Notes: a model not told the origin generated them from the sequence alone. A DNA stretch of 64,000 nucleotides from Bacteroidales bacterium (GCA_026416095.1 JAOAFV010000013.1:1-64000), one strand, 5' to 3'. Positions 46,310-56,062 are shown, counted from the first letter of the stretch. Made by a program: numbers and translations.

Positions 46310-47971
46310 TTACATATTTTGTTTCAACAATTCTTTTGCATGTTTAATTGCGGTTTCGGTAATTTTGCTTGAGCTTAAAAGGCGTGCGATTTCTATTATT
46401 TTACTTTCTTCGTCTAAAGTAGTAACAGAGATTTGTGTTTGATTATTTTGGGTAGTTTTCTTTACAAGGTAAAACACATCGCCGCACGAAGCCACCTGTG
46501 GTGTATGAGTTATAATAATAACTTGAGTGTTTTTTGATATTTCTTTTATTTTCTTTCCTACTTTATATGCTGTATCGCCACTAACACCAGTATCTATTTC
46601 GTCGAAAACTATGGTTGATGTGTTAAGCTTTTCTGCTATAGTGGTTTTTAATGCTAGCATAAAACGTGATAATTCTCCACCAGAAGCAATTTCGTCTATT
46701 GATTGCAAAGGAAAGTCGGGATTTGCACTAAATAAAAATTTTATGTTATTTATACCATAAATGTTTAATTCAGGAGAAGTAGAAAGATCTATTTTAAATT
46801 GAGATCTATTTAAGTTAAGATCGTTTAAATGTGCTAAAACTTGTCTTTGAAAAGTGTCTTTATGGTTCATTCGTTGCATGTTTAAAAATTCTGCTTCGCT
46901 TTGTAAAATTGAATAAAGGCTTTCTAATTCTTCTTCAGTTTTTTTTATTTCTTCGTCTGAATTATGAATAATTTTTAAATCATTTTCTACTTGTTTTTTT
47001 AATTCGAGTAATTGAGAATAATCGTTTACTTTATATTTTTGGCAAAGAGAATAAACATAGTCTGCTTCGGAACGAAGTTTTTCGTATTCCTGTTGACTTA
47101 TGTGAATAGATTTTTTTTTATTACTAACTTCTTGGCATATTTCTTTTAATTGAATATAAATATTCTCTAACGAATCACTCCAATTTTTTGAAATTGGTAT
47201 TATTTTTATTAGATTATTTAGCTTTTTTTGAATGTTTTTAATGTTAGCAATTATCGAATTTTCTTGTAGTATAAGAATATTTTCTATTTCACTTAAAGTT
47301 GTAATTATTTCGTGAGCATTTTCATATTCATTTAATTTATTTTCTAAATTAGTGAATTCTTGTTTTGAATAATTTAATTTTTCAAGTTCCTTCTTTTGAA
47401 ATATAAGGTAATCATATTTTTGTTTTGTTTCTAAGAATTGTTGTTTAAGTGTTTTAAGTTTTTCCGATAAGTTTTTATACTTTAAATAATTTTTCAAATA
47501 TATTTTTCTTCTATCGATAATACTTGCAAATGCGTCGAGCGAAAAAAATAAAAAGTTTCTTTTAGCCAAAAGAATGTTTTTATGTTGTGAATGGATATCA
47601 ATGATTAGAGGAAAAATTTCTTTTAATAAAGAAGTACTAACTGGAGTATCGTTTATAAACGAGCGTGAATATCCAGATGGTAAAACTTCTCTTCGTAATA
47701 TTAGTTCTTGTTGACATTCGAGTTCGTTTTCTAATAATATTTCTTTTACATCGTCGGAAATATTTTGAAAAATAGCTTCGATTATAGTTTTTTTAGTGTT
47801 ATCTCTGATTAAGTCGGGTTTAAATTTTTCTCCATTAAGAAAATTTAATGATTCGATAATTAGAGATTTTCCTGCTCCAGTTTCGCCTAATAAAACATTT
47901 ACCCCTTTATTAAATTCGATTTGTAAATTGTCTATTAAAGCAAAATTTGTTATCTGAAGCGATTTAATCAT
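46310..47971 (-). CDS. recN: DNA repair protein RecN
   Basis: This 553-residue SMC-like ATPase acts early in double-strand break repair. The Walker A GETGAGKSLIIESLNFL lies near the N end. Two long coiled-coil arms (about 160-225 and 240-380) flank the hinge, and the C end has the ABC signature IASGGELSRFMLALK, Walker B TIVFDEIDTGVSG and a His switch in ITHTPQVAS. It lies between the PorD homologue and the oligopeptidase with gaps of 2 bases each. Confidence 0.97.
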   Translation of the reverse strand: MIKSLQITNFALIDNLQIEFNKGVNVLLGETGAGKSLIIESLNFLNGEKFKPDLIRDNTKKTIIEAIFQNISDDVKEILLENELECQQELILRREVLPSGYSRSFINDTPVSTSLLKEIFPLIIDIHSQHKNILLAKRNFLFFSLDAFASIIDRRKIYLKNYLKYKNLSEKLKTLKQQFLETKQKYDYLIFQKKELEKLNYSKQEFTNLENKLNEYENAHEIITTLSEIENILILQENSIIANIKNIQKKLNNLIKIIPISKNWSDSLENIYIQLKEICQEVSNKKKSIHISQQEYEKLRSEADYVYSLCQKYKVNDYSQLLELKKQVENDLKIIHNSDEEIKKTEEELESLYSILQSEAEFLNMQRMNHKDTFQRQVLAHLNDLNLNRSQFKIDLSTSPELNIYGINNIKFLFSANPDFPLQSIDEIASGGELSRFMLALKTTIAEKLNTSTIVFDEIDTGVSGDTAYKVGKKIKEISKNTQVIIITHTPQVASCGDVFYLVKKTTQNNQTQISVTTLDEESKIIEIARLLSSSKITETAIKHAKELLKQNM

Positions 47972-47973
47972 TA

Positions 47974-48885
47974 TTATTTGTTTTCTGAAACAATCTTCTG
48001 GTATTTGCTTATATTTGAAGGATCAATTTCTTTAAGAATATTAAACACACGAGCTTTTTCTTCTGCATAGCCTTCTGAGAATATTTGTACAAATTCGTCT
48101 GATTTGGCATCGAAAATCATTTGAAGAGGCATCATAATATTTCTAGGTTTTTCGCGATATACTTTTTGAAGTAGTTCAATAGATTCTATTATTTTTTGGC
48201 GAGCTTCGGCTTGTTTTTCCCACATTATGTCGAGTGCTAATCTATGATAGTTGTAAATAAACTCTCTTACAGGAGCAAATTTGGGATTCAAAAGATCGTT
48301 AATTAACCAGTATCTGTTTTTATGTCCTTCAAATGCTTTCCAACCTGGTTCTTTTGCATTTTGGGCATTTTGTACAATTTTTTCTGCTTTCTGAAAAAAG
48401 TAAGTGCCATCCATTAAACCAAAAGAATCGTAATCGTATCCTAATATTAAGTAAACATAAAAGGCAAGCAAAGAAGTTAGGTTAGAAGTAAAGGTATTTT
48501 CGTTAAAATCCATTTGTTGGTATTCTATGTAATCGAACTGTATGTCGTTATCTTTAAAGTTTATAAGAGGCGAATTATAATTTGTATTAAAAATAGGTCT
48601 GACACTTTGAATTTGTAAGGTGCCCTTGTAAGTACTTGTTGATACTTGCTCGGTAAGGTTAATTATTATTGAGCATTCTATTCTTTCGTCGTAAGAAAAA
48701 CTATGATCGCTCCATTTTCTATTGTTTACAAATTCGTAAAGATCTTTTTGCATTGTTTCAAAAATATGTCTATTTGATGTTTGTATTTGTTGTGAATATA
48801 CTTGTACATTACATCTTAGCTCTTGTGCAGTAATTTCATTGATGATAATTAGAATAAAAATGAAAAGAAAATAAAAAAAATTCAT
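47974..48885 (-). CDS. porD: Type IX secretion protein PorD family (DUF4835)
   Basis: This 303-residue periplasmic protein has a signal peptide (1-20, ending ITAQ). It has the family features QELRCNVQVYSQQIQTSN near the start, FVNNRKWSD, FNTNYNSPLINF, LGYDYDSFG and WKAFEGHKNRYWLINDLLN. The family is linked to the type IX secretion system and gliding in Bacteroidota, although its exact role is not settled. Its ATG overlaps the coaBC stop by four bases, and the coaBC-porD-recN order is conserved in the phylum. Confidence 0.93.
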   Translation of the reverse strand: MNFFYFLFIFILIIINEITAQELRCNVQVYSQQIQTSNRHIFETMQKDLYEFVNNRKWSDHSFSYDERIECSIIINLTEQVSTSTYKGTLQIQSVRPIFNTNYNSPLINFKDNDIQFDYIEYQQMDFNENTFTSNLTSLLAFYVYLILGYDYDSFGLMDGTYFFQKAEKIVQNAQNAKEPGWKAFEGHKNRYWLINDLLNPKFAPVREFIYNYHRLALDIMWEKQAEARQKIIESIELLQKVYREKPRNIMMPLQMIFDAKSDEFVQIFSEGYAEEKARVFNILKEIDPSNISKYQKIVSENK

Positions 48886-50087
48886 AAATTAAAAGAATTA
48901 ATAAGGTATTCAACAATTTTAAAAGCTATTTTTTCTTTACTTGAAAGTGGAATAAAATACTTATCGCCATTTTTGTTGTATATAGTAACTTCGTTATATT
49001 CACTTTGTAGAGGATTATTTAGATCGGAAATTTTGTTTAAAATAATAAGATCAAGGTTTTTTTCTTTGAGTTTTTTAAGTGCATTACTTTCGAAGTTATT
49101 AGTTTCAAGAGCAAACCCAACAAGTATTTGATTTTTATTTTTTACTTTTCCTAATTCTTTAGCAATATCTATGGTAGGAATTAGATTTAGTTTCAAAGCT
49201 TTTTTTGTTTTCTTTATTTTAGTAGATGATGTTTTTTGTGGGGTGTAATCTGCAACTGCTGCAGAAAATACAACTATATCGGCATTATTAAAGTGTTCTT
49301 TGCAAGCATTATACATTTCGCTCGCCGATGTAACCTTTTTACAGTTTATTTTGTTATTATAACATTTAAAACTAGTTGGGCCACTTATTAAAGTGACATT
49401 TGCACCAAAGTTTGCAAAATATTCAGCAAGTAAATAACCTGTTTTACCTGTCGATAAGTTACCTATAACTCTTACAGGATCAATGTGTTCGTATGTTGGT
49501 CCAGCTGTAATAAGTATGTTTTTATTAGATAATTTAGATTTATTTGAAAAAAAATTAATAATATTTTCAACTACTATTTCAGGTTCTACCATTCGTCCTT
49601 TTCCAATTAAACCACTTGCAAGTTCACCTTCGATAGGTTCGATTACTATATGACCTCTTTGTTTCAGAATTTCGATATTTTGTACTGTAGCTGGGTGTTG
49701 GTACATATTGGTATCCATAGCTGGAACAACCATAACAGGGCAACGTACCGAAAGGTAAGTAGTTAACAATAAATTATCGGCAATGCCATAAGCCATTTTT
49801 GCAATGGTATTTGCAGTAGCCGGTGCTATAATAAATAAATCGGCCCATAAACCTAGTTCAACATGATTATTCCATTTTCCGTCGTCGTATTTAAAAAATT
49901 CTGAAAGCACAGTGTTTTGAGAAAGTGTTGCTAATGTTACTGGTGTAATAAATTCTTTTGCAAGTGGGGTCATTATTACCTTTATATTTGCCCCTTCTTT
50001 TTTTAGTAATCTAACGATTGTAGCACTTTTAAAAGCTGCAATACTTCCAGTAATTCCAACAATAATATTTTTTTCTTTTAGCTTCAA
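48882..50087 (-). CDS. coaBC: Phosphopantothenoylcysteine decarboxylase / phosphopantothenate-cysteine ligase
   Basis: This 401-residue bifunctional enzyme of coenzyme A synthesis joins cysteine to phosphopantothenate (CoaB) and decarboxylates the product (CoaC). The flavoprotein CoaC half (1 to about 180) shows GSIAAFKS, NHVELGLWADL, PATANTIAKMAYGIADNLL and PAMDTNMY. In its substrate clamp the residue matching E. coli Cys158 is Ser (LASGLIGKGRM), which I believe is common in this phylum. The CoaB half begins with NKNILITAGPTYEHIDPVR. The rpoZ stop lies 3 bases before. Confidence 0.96.
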   Translation of the reverse strand: MKLKEKNIIVGITGSIAAFKSATIVRLLKKEGANIKVIMTPLAKEFITPVTLATLSQNTVLSEFFKYDDGKWNNHVELGLWADLFIIAPATANTIAKMAYGIADNLLLTTYLSVRCPVMVVPAMDTNMYQHPATVQNIEILKQRGHIVIEPIEGELASGLIGKGRMVEPEIVVENIINFFSNKSKLSNKNILITAGPTYEHIDPVRVIGNLSTGKTGYLLAEYFANFGANVTLISGPTSFKCYNNKINCKKVTSASEMYNACKEHFNNADIVVFSAAVADYTPQKTSSTKIKKTKKALKLNLIPTIDIAKELGKVKNKNQILVGFALETNNFESNALKKLKEKNLDLIILNKISDLNNPLQSEYNEVTIYNKNGDKYFIPLSSKEKIAFKIVEYLINSFNL

Positions 50088-50090
50088 TGG

Positions 50091-50414
50091 TTATTTATTT
50101 TCGTCTGTAAAGGTATACACTAGCTTATTATCTATTAGTTCTTGAACTGCAATCATGGTTGGTTTGGGCAACTTTTCATAGTATCTTACCAATTCTATTT
50201 GTTCAGGGTTTTCGAAGGTTTCTTCAAGAGTATCGGTTGTTGTCTGAAATTCTTCGAGCTTCTGATACAACTCATTTTTAATTTCGGCAGCAATTTGATT
50301 AGCTCTTTTAGCAGCAATAATTGTTGTTAAATAAATATTACCTGTTAAATCTTCTAGTTTATCAATATCATAAGTTACAGTAGTAAAAGGAGCATACAAT
50401 TTTTTATAATCCAT
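50091..50414 (-). CDS. rpoZ: RNA polymerase omega subunit
   Basis: This 107-residue protein is the Bacteroidota form of the omega subunit. It starts MDYKKLYAPFTTVTYDIDKL and has the conserved segment IIAAKRANQIAAEIKNEL, which binds the beta-prime subunit. Its place between bamD and coaBC matches the order in other members of the phylum. Confidence 0.9.
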   Translation of the reverse strand: MDYKKLYAPFTTVTYDIDKLEDLTGNIYLTTIIAAKRANQIAAEIKNELYQKLEEFQTTTDTLEETFENPEQIELVRYYEKLPKPTMIAVQELIDNKLVYTFTDENK

Positions 50415-50418
50415 AGTT

Positions 50419-51216
50419 TTATTTTTTTAAATATTCATTTGCAAGGTAATAAATTTTTTTTAATTCTTCTAAATATTTTGAATTAGAGAATTCCGATATA
50501 AACTTTTGATACTCACTAATTGTAGAATTTAGACGTTCTTTTTTTTTAGATTCTATACTATTAATAGCATGTAAATATGAAGCTTTTATAATATAATAAT
50601 AAGCATCCTCCTTATATTGAGTATCAGGAAAGTCTTCTAAAAGATTTTTGAAAGAAACAATAGCCGATTTATATTCTTCCATATTGTAGTAGAGACGTGC
50701 TGCTTCGAATGACTTAGTTTCAAGCTTATTTCTTAGTTTGTCTATCATTTCATTGCAATGTTTAACATACTTACTATGGGGGTATGTATTAATAAATTCC
50801 TGTAAAGCATCGATTGCCTTATAAGTACTTGTTTGGTCGAGTAAATAATCTGGTGAATCGAGGTATAAACAATATGCCGACATATAATCTGCTTCTTCTT
50901 TATAAGGACTCAAAGGGTATCTTTGTCCAACTGAATTAAAATAATAAGCTGCTACATAGTAATTGTGTTCCTTAAAATAACATTGACCTAAGTAATATAG
51001 AATTTTATCGGCTCTATCCGATACTTTATATACATTTTCTAACCCTTCAAGTAAACTTCTTGCTTTAAAATAATCGCCTTTTTCGTAATATTTAATAGCG
51101 TTTTGGTATTTCATTTCAAAATCGTTGCTTTTCAGTAACTTTTGAAATTCACTGCAGCTGTACATTAAAGTTATAAACAATATCATTAAAAAAATTTGGA
51201 GTTTTTTATATAGCAT
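50419..51216 (-). CDS. bamD: Outer membrane assembly lipoprotein BamD
   Basis: This 265-residue lipoprotein forms part of the BAM complex that folds barrel proteins into the outer membrane. Read from ATG 51216, it has a lipoprotein signal ending in the lipobox LMYSC (Cys22) and then five tetratricopeptide repeats, among them YEKGDYFKARSLLEGL and the YKSAIVSFKNLLEDFPDTQYKEDAYYY segment. A longer frame from 51342 would run into glmS and bury the signal. It is followed by rpoZ after 4 bases. Confidence 0.93.
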   Translation of the reverse strand: MLYKKLQIFLMILFITLMYSCSEFQKLLKSNDFEMKYQNAIKYYEKGDYFKARSLLEGLENVYKVSDRADKILYYLGQCYFKEHNYYVAAYYFNSVGQRYPLSPYKEEADYMSAYCLYLDSPDYLLDQTSTYKAIDALQEFINTYPHSKYVKHCNEMIDKLRNKLETKSFEAARLYYNMEEYKSAIVSFKNLLEDFPDTQYKEDAYYYIIKASYLHAINSIESKKKERLNSTISEYQKFISEFSNSKYLEELKKIYYLANEYLKK

Positions 51217-51244
51217 ACTTGCAAAGATATTAAGAAAAAAAATA

Positions 51245-53083
51245 TTATTCAACTGTAACCGATTTGGCAAGATTGCGGGGTTGATCAACGTTGTATCCTC
51301 TATTAACTGCAATGTAATAAGAAAGTAATTGTAGTGGTACAACCGAAAGCAAGGCAGTTAAGATATCAGGGGCTTCAGGTATTTCGATACAATAATCAGA
51401 TATCTTTGAAATTTTTTCGTCGCCTTCTGTTATTATAGAAATAACCATTCCTTTTCTTGCTTTAACTTCTTGGATATTGGAAATTATTTTTTCATAAGTA
51501 ATATCTTTATTAGAAGCAAGCACTACCACTGGCATCGATTCGTCAATAAGTGCAATAGGTCCATGTTTCATCTCTGCAGCAGGATAACCCTCGGCATGTA
51601 TGTATGATATTTCTTTAAGTTTTAAAGCTCCTTCTAATGCAACAGGGAATAAATAACCCCTTCCAAGGTACAAGCTATTATTTATGTTATTAAATACTTG
51701 TGCTAATTCTTTAATTTTTTCATGTTGGTTTAGAATTTTTTCGATTTTTTTGGGGATTTCAAACATTTCATTAATGTAATATTCATATTTCTCTTTAGGC
51801 AGAAATCCTCGTTTGTAACCGAGAAGTAAAGCCATTAGCGTCAAGATAGTAATTTGGGCAGTAAAAGCTTTTGTGCTTGCAACACCAATTTCTGGACCAG
51901 CATGAGTAAATACTCCTGCATGTGTTTCTCGGGCAACTGTACTACCTACAACGTTACATATACCAATTACTGTGGCACCTTTTTCTTTTGCGAGTCGAAT
52001 AGCAGCAATAGTATCGGCTGTTTCGCCACTTTGGCTTATTGCAATAACAATGTCATCTTCGTTAATTATTGGATTGCGATATCTAAATTCCGACGCATAT
52101 TCAACTTCGGTTGGTATTTTAGCAAGATCTTCAAGTAGATATTCGCCAACTAAACCTGCATGCCAAGAAGTTCCACATCCAACAATTATTATTCTTTTTG
52201 CATTTATAAGCTTATCCATTACATTATAAAGACCACCAAGCGTTATGCTTTTATCTTTAATAGATAGTCTTCCTCTAAAGGTATCTTCGATAGCACGAGG
52301 CTGTTCAAATATTTCCTTTAACATGAAATGATCGAATCCGCCTTTTTCAATGTCTCCAATTTCAATATCTATTTCTTGAATTACTGGTGTTACTGGAACG
52401 TTCATTATTGTTTTTAAAGAAAACTCATTTTTTTTAACAATAGCCACCTCATCGTCGTTAAGGAATATAACTCTATTGGTGTATTCAACAATGGGTGTTG
52501 CATCGCTTGCTATAAAGTATTCACCCTCACCAACACCAATAACTAATGGACTTCCTTTACGGGCAGCAAATAAGGTTTCCTTTTCGTCGGTGCAAACTAC
52601 TAAAATGCCGTATGCTCCACAAACTTTTGTTAAAGCAAGTCGTAAGGCAATTTCTGGAGTAACGCGTCCTTTAAGGTATATATATTCGATTAAATTTGCT
52701 AAGACTTCTGTGTCGGTTTGGCTAATAAAATTATAACCCCTATCTTCTAATCGTTTTTTCAAGCGTGCATAATTTTCAATGATTCCATTATGTATTATAA
52801 TAAATTTTTTATTCATAGAAATATGAGGGTGAGCATTAATATCGCTTGGTTCGCCATGAGTAGCCCATCGTGTGTGACCAATACCTATTGTTCCTGTAAG
52901 GTTTAAATTTTTGGTTTTTTCTTCCAAATCTTTAACTTTTCCTTTGTACTTATATATATGGTAATTATCGTTTATAATAGCTAATCCTGCCGAATCATAA
53001 CCTCTATATTCTAATCTTTTTAAACCGTTTATTATGACGGGGTATGCATTTCTGAAACCAATATATCCAACTATCCCACACAT
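51245..53083 (-). CDS. glmS: Glutamine-fructose-6-phosphate aminotransferase
   Basis: This 612-residue enzyme makes glucosamine 6-phosphate, the first step to UDP-GlcNAc for peptidoglycan and lipid A. The mature N end starts with the nucleophile Cys2 in MCGIVGYIG, and HTRWATHGEPS and HNGIIENY mark the glutaminase domain. The two SIS domains carry GCGTSWHAG, ISQSGETADT and the C-terminal PRNLAKSVTVE. I see no glmS ribozyme upstream; the previous gene ends 6 bases before its start. Confidence 0.98.
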   Translation of the reverse strand: MCGIVGYIGFRNAYPVIINGLKRLEYRGYDSAGLAIINDNYHIYKYKGKVKDLEEKTKNLNLTGTIGIGHTRWATHGEPSDINAHPHISMNKKFIIIHNGIIENYARLKKRLEDRGYNFISQTDTEVLANLIEYIYLKGRVTPEIALRLALTKVCGAYGILVVCTDEKETLFAARKGSPLVIGVGEGEYFIASDATPIVEYTNRVIFLNDDEVAIVKKNEFSLKTIMNVPVTPVIQEIDIEIGDIEKGGFDHFMLKEIFEQPRAIEDTFRGRLSIKDKSITLGGLYNVMDKLINAKRIIIVGCGTSWHAGLVGEYLLEDLAKIPTEVEYASEFRYRNPIINEDDIVIAISQSGETADTIAAIRLAKEKGATVIGICNVVGSTVARETHAGVFTHAGPEIGVASTKAFTAQITILTLMALLLGYKRGFLPKEKYEYYINEMFEIPKKIEKILNQHEKIKELAQVFNNINNSLYLGRGYLFPVALEGALKLKEISYIHAEGYPAAEMKHGPIALIDESMPVVVLASNKDITYEKIISNIQEVKARKGMVISIITEGDEKISKISDYCIEIPEAPDILTALLSVVPLQLLSYYIAVNRGYNVDQPRNLAKSVTVE

Positions 53084-53089
53084 AATTTT

Positions 53090-54367
53090 TTATGGTTTAA
53101 TGTAAGTAATTACAAGTTTCATTTGTCTATTTAAAGAATTTGAATTCTTAATAATAACTCTGTGAGCTGCTACTCTATTATCGGCGACCATAAGTATAAG
53201 GCCTTTGTCTTCTTTTTGACCCGAAGCTAACTGCTGTATATAACGTGCAATGTTAAACCTATATTCTTTTTTTGTATCATCTTTATTCCCATTAAAGTAA
53301 GAGGTGCTTACGTTATAATCTGGTAATAACTCATAGGCTCCTTTAGCATTTTTTGAAACTAATAAAAGCCTTGATGGGGTTTTATAAATGCTTGCTTCGT
53401 GATCTTCTTTTATAGGTATTACTAAATCGGCTTTTACTATAGCAAAAGGCATAAGTTTAGAAAACTGTTTTATAAAAGGAAATTTTATAAGAACATTTAA
53501 TCCGGCAGCTCCTTGCAAGTACAATAGTGTATCGCTACCTGTTGTATCATTTATTGAAGTTATTGTTGAATATGAATAATCGTGCTTGAAAATGTTAACT
53601 CTTGCACATTTATTAGTGATTATCAAATCGTATTTTAAATTAGTGTTATTATCGTTATGATAATATAATGTTATTTTGCTATTAGGGTTTAATAAATTAA
53701 ACGAAATAATGCTTCCTTTGCTATAATTTGGCTCTGTTTTGAAGTATAAACCTTTAATGTATTTAACAAAACTGTTATTCGAAGTAAGATCGGTTTGTGA
53801 AGCATTAAGTATTTTCTGACCAAATTCATTACTCAATTTAAAATGAAGTAAACCACTAGTTGGGCGAGGATAATATTCGAAATTAGCAATTAGGTTTTGA
53901 GATGGTATGTATTCATCGATTTTGAAATTAGAATAATAAACTGAATCGTAATAAATATCTTTTTCTATCTCGTAAATAAAAACATTGTGCGAAACTGTTG
54001 TATCGCCATAATATGATTGATAATCGAGAGTCATGACAACGGAATCGATTATTGGATTTGACCCAAAAGATACATTCGATGTGGTCAAAAAAATTTGAGT
54101 AACAAAAGATGCTTCGGTGTAGCCAAAAACCGGATCTAGATAGCTACCAAGAAGTTGAAAAGAACGTTCGTCGGTTGTAAAAGAATCTTCTTGTATGGTA
54201 TATGCAATTATAGATATTGTATCGGTAACAAACCCTTTTACTAACTGGTCGTTTTGTCGTAAGTTTAGCCCAATTTCGGAAGGTTCTTTTTTACATGAGA
54301 AAAGAATTAAAAGAATGTAAAGGAAATTAAAATTCTTCAATAAAATTTTTTTTACAAATTGTATCAT
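53090..54367 (-). CDS. DUF4270 family lipoprotein
   Basis: This 425-residue protein has a lipoprotein signal ending in ILFSC (Cys25, from ATG 54367) and then the DUF4270 pattern: KEPSEIGLNLRQNDQL, ISIIAYTIQEDSF, LLGSYLDPVFGYTEASFVTQI, and the C-terminal YRFNIARYIQQLASG with KGLILM. The family occurs in Bacteroidota outer membranes, and its role is unknown. The start at 54367 overlaps the end of the glycogen-synthase-like gene by 41 bases; a TTG at 54341 would shorten this to 15. Placement between glgA-like and glmS is conserved. Confidence 0.9.
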   Translation of the reverse strand: MIQFVKKILLKNFNFLYILLILFSCKKEPSEIGLNLRQNDQLVKGFVTDTISIIAYTIQEDSFTTDERSFQLLGSYLDPVFGYTEASFVTQIFLTTSNVSFGSNPIIDSVVMTLDYQSYYGDTTVSHNVFIYEIEKDIYYDSVYYSNFKIDEYIPSQNLIANFEYYPRPTSGLLHFKLSNEFGQKILNASQTDLTSNNSFVKYIKGLYFKTEPNYSKGSIISFNLLNPNSKITLYYHNDNNTNLKYDLIITNKCARVNIFKHDYSYSTITSINDTTGSDTLLYLQGAAGLNVLIKFPFIKQFSKLMPFAIVKADLVIPIKEDHEASIYKTPSRLLLVSKNAKGAYELLPDYNVSTSYFNGNKDDTKKEYRFNIARYIQQLASGQKEDKGLILMVADNRVAAHRVIIKNSNSLNRQMKLVITYIKP

Positions 54368-55154
54368 ATATGTTAAGATAATAACTAATGTAATCATTCT
54401 TGTCTTCTAGATAGTAGATAGTCTTATTTAGCTTTTGGGCAAATTCGATTAGCGAAGAAATTGGCTTTTCCGATGCAAATACAATTTCATCGGAAAACAT
54501 AATAGCAAGTTTCATTAAATTCTCATAAGTTGGTTTTTCAATAATCTTGACGTCGTCGAGCGAAATTTTATCTTGAGGTATTTTTTTATAAAAGTCTTTA
54601 TTAAACTCTCCTTTTATATTATCATCATAAATTGTAAATATTACTTTTGCTTTATCAAAAATTGGATCTTCTTCATAACCTTTATGTAGATATAAAGGTA
54701 GTAGAGCACTAAACCAACCATGGCAATGAACTATGTCTGGTGCCCATCTTAATTTTTTTACTGTTTCTAATACTCCTCTAGCATAAAATATTAGCCTTTC
54801 ATCGGAATCGGGGAATAAACATCCATTGTCATCAAGTACAGTAAATTTTCTTTTAAAAAATTCTTCATTATCAATAAAATACACTTGCATTCGTGCAGAT
54901 TGTATAGAAGCAACTTTAATAATTAAGGGGTGATCGTTGTTGTTAATAACCATGTTTACTCCTGAAAGTCGAATTACTTCGTGCAATTGGAATCTTCTTT
55001 CGTTAATGACACCATATCGAGGCATGAATGTTCTTATTTCATAGCCTTTATCTTGTACAGCTTGTGGTAAATACCTCCCCACTGTTGATAATTTCGACTC
55101 CGGCAAATAAGGCATTATTTCCTGCATCACAAATAAAATATTACCCTTGCTCAT
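54327..55154 (-). CDS. Short glycogen/starch-synthase-like protein (GT5 N-terminal domain only)
   Basis: This 275-residue protein matches only the N-terminal Rossmann domain of glycogen synthases: ILFVMQEIMPYLPESKLSTVGRYLPQAV, FMPRYGVINERRFQLHEVIRLSG and PDIVHCHGWFSALLPLYL. The KxGGL nucleotide-sugar motif is degenerate (KLSTVG) and the C-terminal catalytic domain is absent, so it probably cannot make glucan by itself. A short form of this kind is usual in this gene order in Bacteroidota, so it is not a simple truncation. It heads the minus-strand run to the kinase gene. Confidence 0.85.
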   Translation of the reverse strand: MSKGNILFVMQEIMPYLPESKLSTVGRYLPQAVQDKGYEIRTFMPRYGVINERRFQLHEVIRLSGVNMVINNNDHPLIIKVASIQSARMQVYFIDNEEFFKRKFTVLDDNGCLFPDSDERLIFYARGVLETVKKLRWAPDIVHCHGWFSALLPLYLHKGYEEDPIFDKAKVIFTIYDDNIKGEFNKDFYKKIPQDKISLDDVKIIEKPTYENLMKLAIMFSDEIVFASEKPISSLIEFAQKLNKTIYYLEDKNDYISYYLNIYDTICKKNFIEEF

Positions 55155-55179
55155 TCGTCTTAGATAAAAGATTAACTTA

Positions 55180-55210
55180 CAAAGATAAGTATTTTTGTAA
55201 AATTTTACAA
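55180..55210 (-). promoter_or_regulatory. Promoter TTG-N20-TATCTTTG for the glgA-like operon
   Basis: On the minus strand TTG (55210-55208) is followed after 20 bases by TATCTTTG (55187-55180), 25 bases before the ATG at 55154. It would drive the ten-gene run down to 43580. Confidence 0.5.
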
Positions 55211-55350
55211 TGATCTGGTTGGTTTTAATTAGTCAAAATAAATGTTAAATTAATCAAATATCTTATTATTGGATAGTTTTAGTGAAATTTTTATTTTTTT
55301 TAAATGTTATAAGTTAATAAAATTATTTTTTTAAAATTCTATCAATTTGA

Positions 55351-55358
55351 TACTTTTG
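55351..55358 (+). promoter_or_regulatory. Putative -7 promoter element TACTTTTG for purQ
   Basis: A TAnnTTTG match 14 bases before the purQ ATG, with only TTTT upstream. No PurR-like site that I recognise is seen. Confidence 0.45.
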
Positions 55359-55372
55359 AGAAATTTTTTTGA

Positions 55373-56062
55373 ATGGTTTTTGGAGTAGTAATTTTTCCAG
55401 GAAGTAATTGTGATCATGATGTTATATATGTTTTAGAAACAATACTACAACAAAAAGTAGAAATATTATGGCATAAAGATACAAAATTAAAAATGGTTGA
55501 TGCCATAATTTTACCTGGTGGGTTTTCGTATGGCGATTACTTAAGGGCTGGTGCAATAGCTCGTTTTTCTCCTATTATGCAAGAAGTTATAAATTTTGCA
55601 CAAAAAGATGGTTTTGTAATGGGAATATGTAATGGATTTCAGATATTATGTGAAGCAGGTTTATTGCCAGGTACATTATTGCATAATATTAATCATAGAT
55701 TTATTTGTAAAAATGTATACATAAAGGCAGAGAATAAGAATACAATACTTACACGACATATACCCGAAAACATGGTATTGAAAATTCCTATTGCTCATGC
55801 TCAAGGAAATTATTATGTCGACAACAATACTTTGGAGAAAATGAAAATTAACGGTCAAATAATTTTTAAATATTGTAATAAAGATGGAATTACATCAAGT
55901 GATGCAAATCCTAATGGTTCCATAGAAAACATTGCTGGTGTATGTAACGAGAAAAAGAATGTATTTGGTTTAATGCCACACCCCGAAAGAGCAGCCGATA
56001 AAATGCTTTTTAATACCGACGGACTTTACTTGTTCGAAAGTATTATAAAAGAATTATCGTAA
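55373..56062 (+). CDS. purQ: Phosphoribosylformylglycinamidine synthase subunit PurQ
   Basis: This 229-residue glutaminase provides ammonia for the FGAM synthetase in purine synthesis. It starts MVFGVVIFPGSNCDHD, has the LPGGFSYGDYLRAG motif and the nucleophile Cys86 in MGICNGFQIL, and ends with the catalytic His-Glu in MPHPERAADKM. It stands alone, 34 kb from purS, and its 3' end meets tsaD on the other strand. Confidence 0.97.
   Translation: MVFGVVIFPGSNCDHDVIYVLETILQQKVEILWHKDTKLKMVDAIILPGGFSYGDYLRAGAIARFSPIMQEVINFAQKDGFVMGICNGFQILCEAGLLPGTLLHNINHRFICKNVYIKAENKNTILTRHIPENMVLKIPIAHAQGNYYVDNNTLEKMKINGQIIFKYCNKDGITSSDANPNGSIENIAGVCNEKKNVFGLMPHPERAADKMLFNTDGLYLFESIIKELS

Noticed and set aside
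51245..53089. A glmS ribozyme ahead of glmS.
   Set aside because: The space before the gene is 6 bases, and no ribozyme-like fold is possible there.
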